This document shows, one piece after another, positions 21,888-24,327 of a stretch of DNA of 24,327 nucleotides; position 1 is the stretch's first letter; each line of letters opens with the position of its first letter. A program made the position numbers and the translations under genes. Origin of the DNA: Chloroflexota bacterium (GTDB taxonomy: Bacteria > Chloroflexota > Dehalococcoidia > SM23-28-2 > RBG-16-64-32); the NCBI GenBank assembly GCA_022564695.1, contig JADFKX010000010.1:1-24327 (forward strand), read 5' to 3'. A model generated the notes under the pieces. It made no database searches. It was not told where the DNA came from and saw only the letters and a list, made by a program, of their open reading frames with translations.

Positions 21888-23295
21888 GCTCGCCCTCCCT
21901 GCGGGTGACCTGCGCACCCCCGTCTCTAACGTTCTCGAATCGGCAGGGCTGAGGGTCGAAGGCTATGGCGAGGGCTCCCGCACCTACATTCTCAGGGTTG
22001 GCAGGCACGAGGGGGTGATCGCGCGGGTCTTCCGTGAGAAGGACATCCCTATACAGATCGCGCTCGGCAACTACGATCTCGGCGTGTGCGGTTTAGCGTG
22101 GATCGAGGAGCTGCGCGCCCGGTTTCCCCAGCACCCGGTGGTGCTGCTGCGGGACATGGGCGTTGGCCGCTCGGGGCTGTACGTGGCGTCGGCGGCGGAC
22201 GGTGAGCGTGACGTCTCTTCGCTGGGCGGCCGGCGCGGCCTCCGCATCGCCAGCGAGTATCCGAACCTCGCGGAGGCGTTCGCTCTGGCGGCGAGGCTGC
22301 CCGCCTATCGCGTGCAGGCGGTCTGGGGAGCGGCCGAGGCGTATCCCCCCGAGGACGCAGACCTGGCGGTCATAACCGCCGCAGATGAGGCTGCGGTGTC
22401 CACTCATGGCCTCATCCCCCTGCATCGCCTATTGGACGGCTCCGCCTGGCTCATTGCAAACGCCGGCAGCCTGGCGAGGAAGGACCTGAGCCCCTTGCTG
22501 GACCTACTGGCGCGCGGCACTAGCCGTGGAGATATGCCGCACCTGCGCTTGCCGCCACCGCTGCCGATGGGGGCCCAGAAGCAGCCGGTGGCCCCTTTGC
22601 GGGCTGAGACGCTTCGGATGGCGTTGCCGGATGGCCACCAGCAGCGGCACGTGGTGGCGGCGCTCAGGGATGCCGGTCTTCTGCCTCGCCGGGGTTACGA
22701 CGAATCGCAGTGCCTGCGCCGACCCGAGAGTCCTATCGAGGGGCTGGAGATCAAGGTGATCCGCCCGCATGACATGCCTCAGCTCGTCGCCACGGGCGAA
22801 ATGGATCTGGCGGTGACCGGCCGAGACTGTGTCAACGAGCACCTGAGTCGGTTTCCCTCCAGTCCTATCGAGGAAGTGGTTGACCTGCAGCGGGCTCAGT
22901 TCAACCTCGCCGCCGTCGTGAGCGAGGAGGTGGCGGCGTCGGACCTGAGTGGCGCCCTGGCGCACTGGCGGGCGCAGGGGCGGCAGGTGATCCGCGTGGC
23001 CTCTGAGTTTCCCGGCATCGCCGACGCCTACGCCCGTAGCCGTCACCTGGGGAGATATCAGGTCATACCTATCGCCGGGGCCTCCGAGGGCTTTGTGCCT
23101 GAGGACGCTGAGCTGCTGATCGAAGGCACCGAGACCGGCAAGACCCTCGTTGAGAACAGGCTCAAGCCTATAGAGCTGCTGTTCCGCTCCACGACCTGCC
23201 TGGTCGCGGGCAAGGGGCGAGAATTCAAGGGTCGCCGCCGTGAGGTGTTCGACCACGTACTGTCTGCGCTCCGGTCGTCCACGAAGGCGGCGTAG
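21880..23295 (+). CDS. hisG: Tandem-duplicated ATP phosphoribosyltransferase (HisG-HisG)
   Basis: HisG joins ATP and PRPP to begin histidine synthesis. Short-form HisG is about 210 aa; this protein has 471 aa and contains two HisG-like halves (1-215 and 243-471) joined by a proline-rich linker. Both begin alike (KLALPAGDLRTP; RMALPDGHQQRH) and repeat matching motifs: REKDIPIQIALGNYDLGVCG with IRPHDMPQLVATGEMDLAVTG, and RIASEYPNLAEAF with RVASEFPGIADAY. Only the second half keeps the PRPP loop, EGTETGKTL (415-423). The first half has ITAADEAAVSTHGL there. Both lack the usual Lys of PKGR. The start is GTG, overlapping hisZ. Confidence 0.85.
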   Translation: MIKLALPAGDLRTPVSNVLESAGLRVEGYGEGSRTYILRVGRHEGVIARVFREKDIPIQIALGNYDLGVCGLAWIEELRARFPQHPVVLLRDMGVGRSGLYVASAADGERDVSSLGGRRGLRIASEYPNLAEAFALAARLPAYRVQAVWGAAEAYPPEDADLAVITAADEAAVSTHGLIPLHRLLDGSAWLIANAGSLARKDLSPLLDLLARGTSRGDMPHLRLPPPLPMGAQKQPVAPLRAETLRMALPDGHQQRHVVAALRDAGLLPRRGYDESQCLRRPESPIEGLEIKVIRPHDMPQLVATGEMDLAVTGRDCVNEHLSRFPSSPIEEVVDLQRAQFNLAAVVSEEVAASDLSGALAHWRAQGRQVIRVASEFPGIADAYARSRHLGRYQVIPIAGASEGFVPEDAELLIEGTETGKTLVENRLKPIELLFRSTTCLVAGKGREFKGRRREVFDHVLSALRSSTKAA

Positions 23296-23301
23296 ACGGT
23301 C

Positions 23302-23310
23302 TGATACAAT
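23302..23310 (+). promoter_or_regulatory. Extended -10 box before PLC-like gene
   Basis: TGATACAAT (23302-23310) is an extended -10 element 22 bases before the ATG at 23333, so the last genes may be transcribed separately from hisZ-hisG. No clear -35 is seen. Confidence 0.4.
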
Positions 23311-23332
23311 TGCCGCGAGGTCAGAAGTTGAA

Positions 23333-24091
23333 ATGCCGCCGCTCGGATTGCACACCGTCGTCGCCAAGGAGGTGGGGGACCGCCTCCGTTACCACGTTTT
23401 GGATGAGGAGAGGGGTAATCTCTACCTGGGCTCCACCGCGCCCGACATTCGCGTGATCACCCGCTGGGAGCGTGGGCGCACACACTTCTTCGACCTTTCC
23501 AACTTCGATGAGCAGAGCGGCGTCGCTGGCTTGTTCAGCGCCTATCCGCGGCTGCGTGAGCCCGGCGGCCTCGGTGCGGGGACCGTGGCTTTCATGGCCG
23601 GCTACATCACGCATCTGGTTATGGATGAGCTATGGATCAACACTATATATCGCCCCTTCTTCGGCGTACGCTCTCCCTTGGGCGGGGACCTGCGCGCCAA
23701 CATCATGGACCGGGCGATTCAATTCTCCCTCGACCGCCAGAAACGCATCGATCGGGAGCTGATGGCCCACGTTTTGGACGAGGTTGCCCGCTCCGACCTG
23801 GCGTTGGAGATCGACTTCATAGACGGAAAGACGCTGCACCGCTGGAAGGAAGTCATCCTGGATGTGGTTAACTCTTCTCCTGACTGGGAGCGGTTTCGGA
23901 ACATCGCTAGCCGCCACCTGCGGGAGGCCGGGATCGAATCCCCGGAGCAGTTCAAGGAGTTTCTGCGGTCGCTGCCGGAGCTGGTAGACGAGACGTTGCG
24001 CTATCTGACCGAGGAGCGGCTCCGTGAGTTCATGGAGCTCTCCGTGGAGCATGGCGTAGGCGCGGTGAAGGAGTACTTAGAGTGCGAATAG
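23333..24091 (+). CDS. Zinc-dependent phospholipase C-like protein
   Basis: This 252-aa protein resembles the Zn_dep_PLPC family (zinc-dependent phospholipase C and S1/P1-type fold, many members uncharacterised). Candidate metal ligands fall in the family's order: His7 (GLHTVVAKEV), Asp38 (GSTAPDI), His51 (RTHFFD), and His94 and Asp98 (GYITHLVMDELW). No signal peptide is seen, so a cytoplasmic role is likely, unlike secreted clostridial toxins. The C-terminal half is helical and charged. The start at 23333 avoids the 56-base overlap with hisG that the ATG at 23240 would need. Its end overlaps the hisD start by 10 bases. The real substrate is unknown. Confidence 0.75.
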   Translation: MPPLGLHTVVAKEVGDRLRYHVLDEERGNLYLGSTAPDIRVITRWERGRTHFFDLSNFDEQSGVAGLFSAYPRLREPGGLGAGTVAFMAGYITHLVMDELWINTIYRPFFGVRSPLGGDLRANIMDRAIQFSLDRQKRIDRELMAHVLDEVARSDLALEIDFIDGKTLHRWKEVILDVVNSSPDWERFRNIASRHLREAGIESPEQFKEFLRSLPELVDETLRYLTEERLREFMELSVEHGVGAVKEYLECE

Positions 24092-24327
24092 CGCGTGGGA
24101 TGGACGAAGCGAGGAGCACGGTTCTCCATCGCACGCCGATGGAGGCGGTGGAGCTCCCCTCCGTCATGCGGGAGACGATACGCCGCACGTTCGACGCTGA
24201 TCTGGGCGTGGCCGAGGTGGTCGACCGCATCCTGCGCGACGTTCGCGAGCAGGGCGACGCGGCCGTGGCGCGGTACAACCAGAAGATCGACGGCGTCGCC
24301 GGCGATCAGGCTCGCTCTCTGGAGGTC
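24082..24327 (+). CDS. hisD: Histidinol dehydrogenase, N-terminal part
   Basis: HisD oxidises histidinol to histidine in two NAD-dependent steps, the end of the pathway. Only the first 82 codons are in the window; the frame is open to the edge. Reading from GTG 24082, the segment VVDRILRDVREQGDAAVARYN followed by DGV (given as approximate family landmarks) matches the family's N-terminal V-x-GD-A-L-x-x-Y-x-x-x-FDG pattern. A later ATG at 24100 is an alternative start. The catalytic and zinc residues lie beyond the window, so identification rests on this pattern and the his context. Confidence 0.72.
   Translation, partial: MRIARGMDEARSTVLHRTPMEAVELPSVMRETIRRTFDADLGVAEVVDRILRDVREQGDAAVARYNQKIDGVAGDQARSLEV

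Overview
This window is GC-rich, gene-dense bacterial chromosome, almost all core functions. Several proteins look like those of Chloroflexota (green non-sulfur lineage): the FtsK with an extra segment in its beta domain, short-form HisG with HisZ, full-length NfeD with a slipin, and a MurE-like ligase with unusual motifs. That placement is inferred from family resemblance and was not tested against a database. No phage, insertion sequence, CRISPR array or tRNA was recognised.

Layout. Bases 1-448 are a non-coding leader before uvrB (+, 449-2500). A candidate structured RNA lies on the minus strand at 2510-2751, with its own promoter and terminator. Leftward genes follow, in transcription order: yceD, rpmF, a 65-aa membrane zinc-ribbon protein, fabD, fabG, nusB and acpP (12511 down to 9082, closed by a terminator); then tatA/B and tatC; then uracil-DNA glycosylase, RNase J and ftsK (7577 down to 2847). 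From a divergent promoter near 12600, rightward genes run: a C4 zinc-ribbon coiled-coil protein, a serine-recombinase-like protein that has lost its catalytic residues, RNase HI, RNase P RNA, a MurE-like ligase, a small SD-led ORF in a structured leader, and biotin-protein ligase. NfeD and slipin run leftward (20537-18304). Finally a histidine operon runs rightward: hisZ, a tandem-duplicated hisG, a zinc-dependent phospholipase-C-like protein, and the start of hisD, cut by the window end.

How the genes work together. The yceD-to-acpP block links ribosome protein L32 and NusB to the malonyl/ACP steps of type II fatty-acid synthesis. TatA/B and TatC form the Tat translocon. The glycosylase, RNase J and FtsK cluster joins DNA repair, RNA decay and chromosome segregation. 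The zinc-ribbon, RNase HI and RNase P cluster is an RNA-processing neighbourhood with a recombinase-derived gene embedded in it. NfeD and slipin are a standard membrane-protease/SPFH pair. HisZ and HisG carry out the first step of histidine synthesis, and HisD the last.

Most unusual items: the catalytically degenerate recombinase in a housekeeping operon; the duplicated HisG whose N-terminal copy has lost the PRPP loop; the unidentified 240-nt RNA; the 23-codon ORF with alternative RNA folds ahead of birA; and an abrupt GC-skew and codon-use switch inside uvrB.
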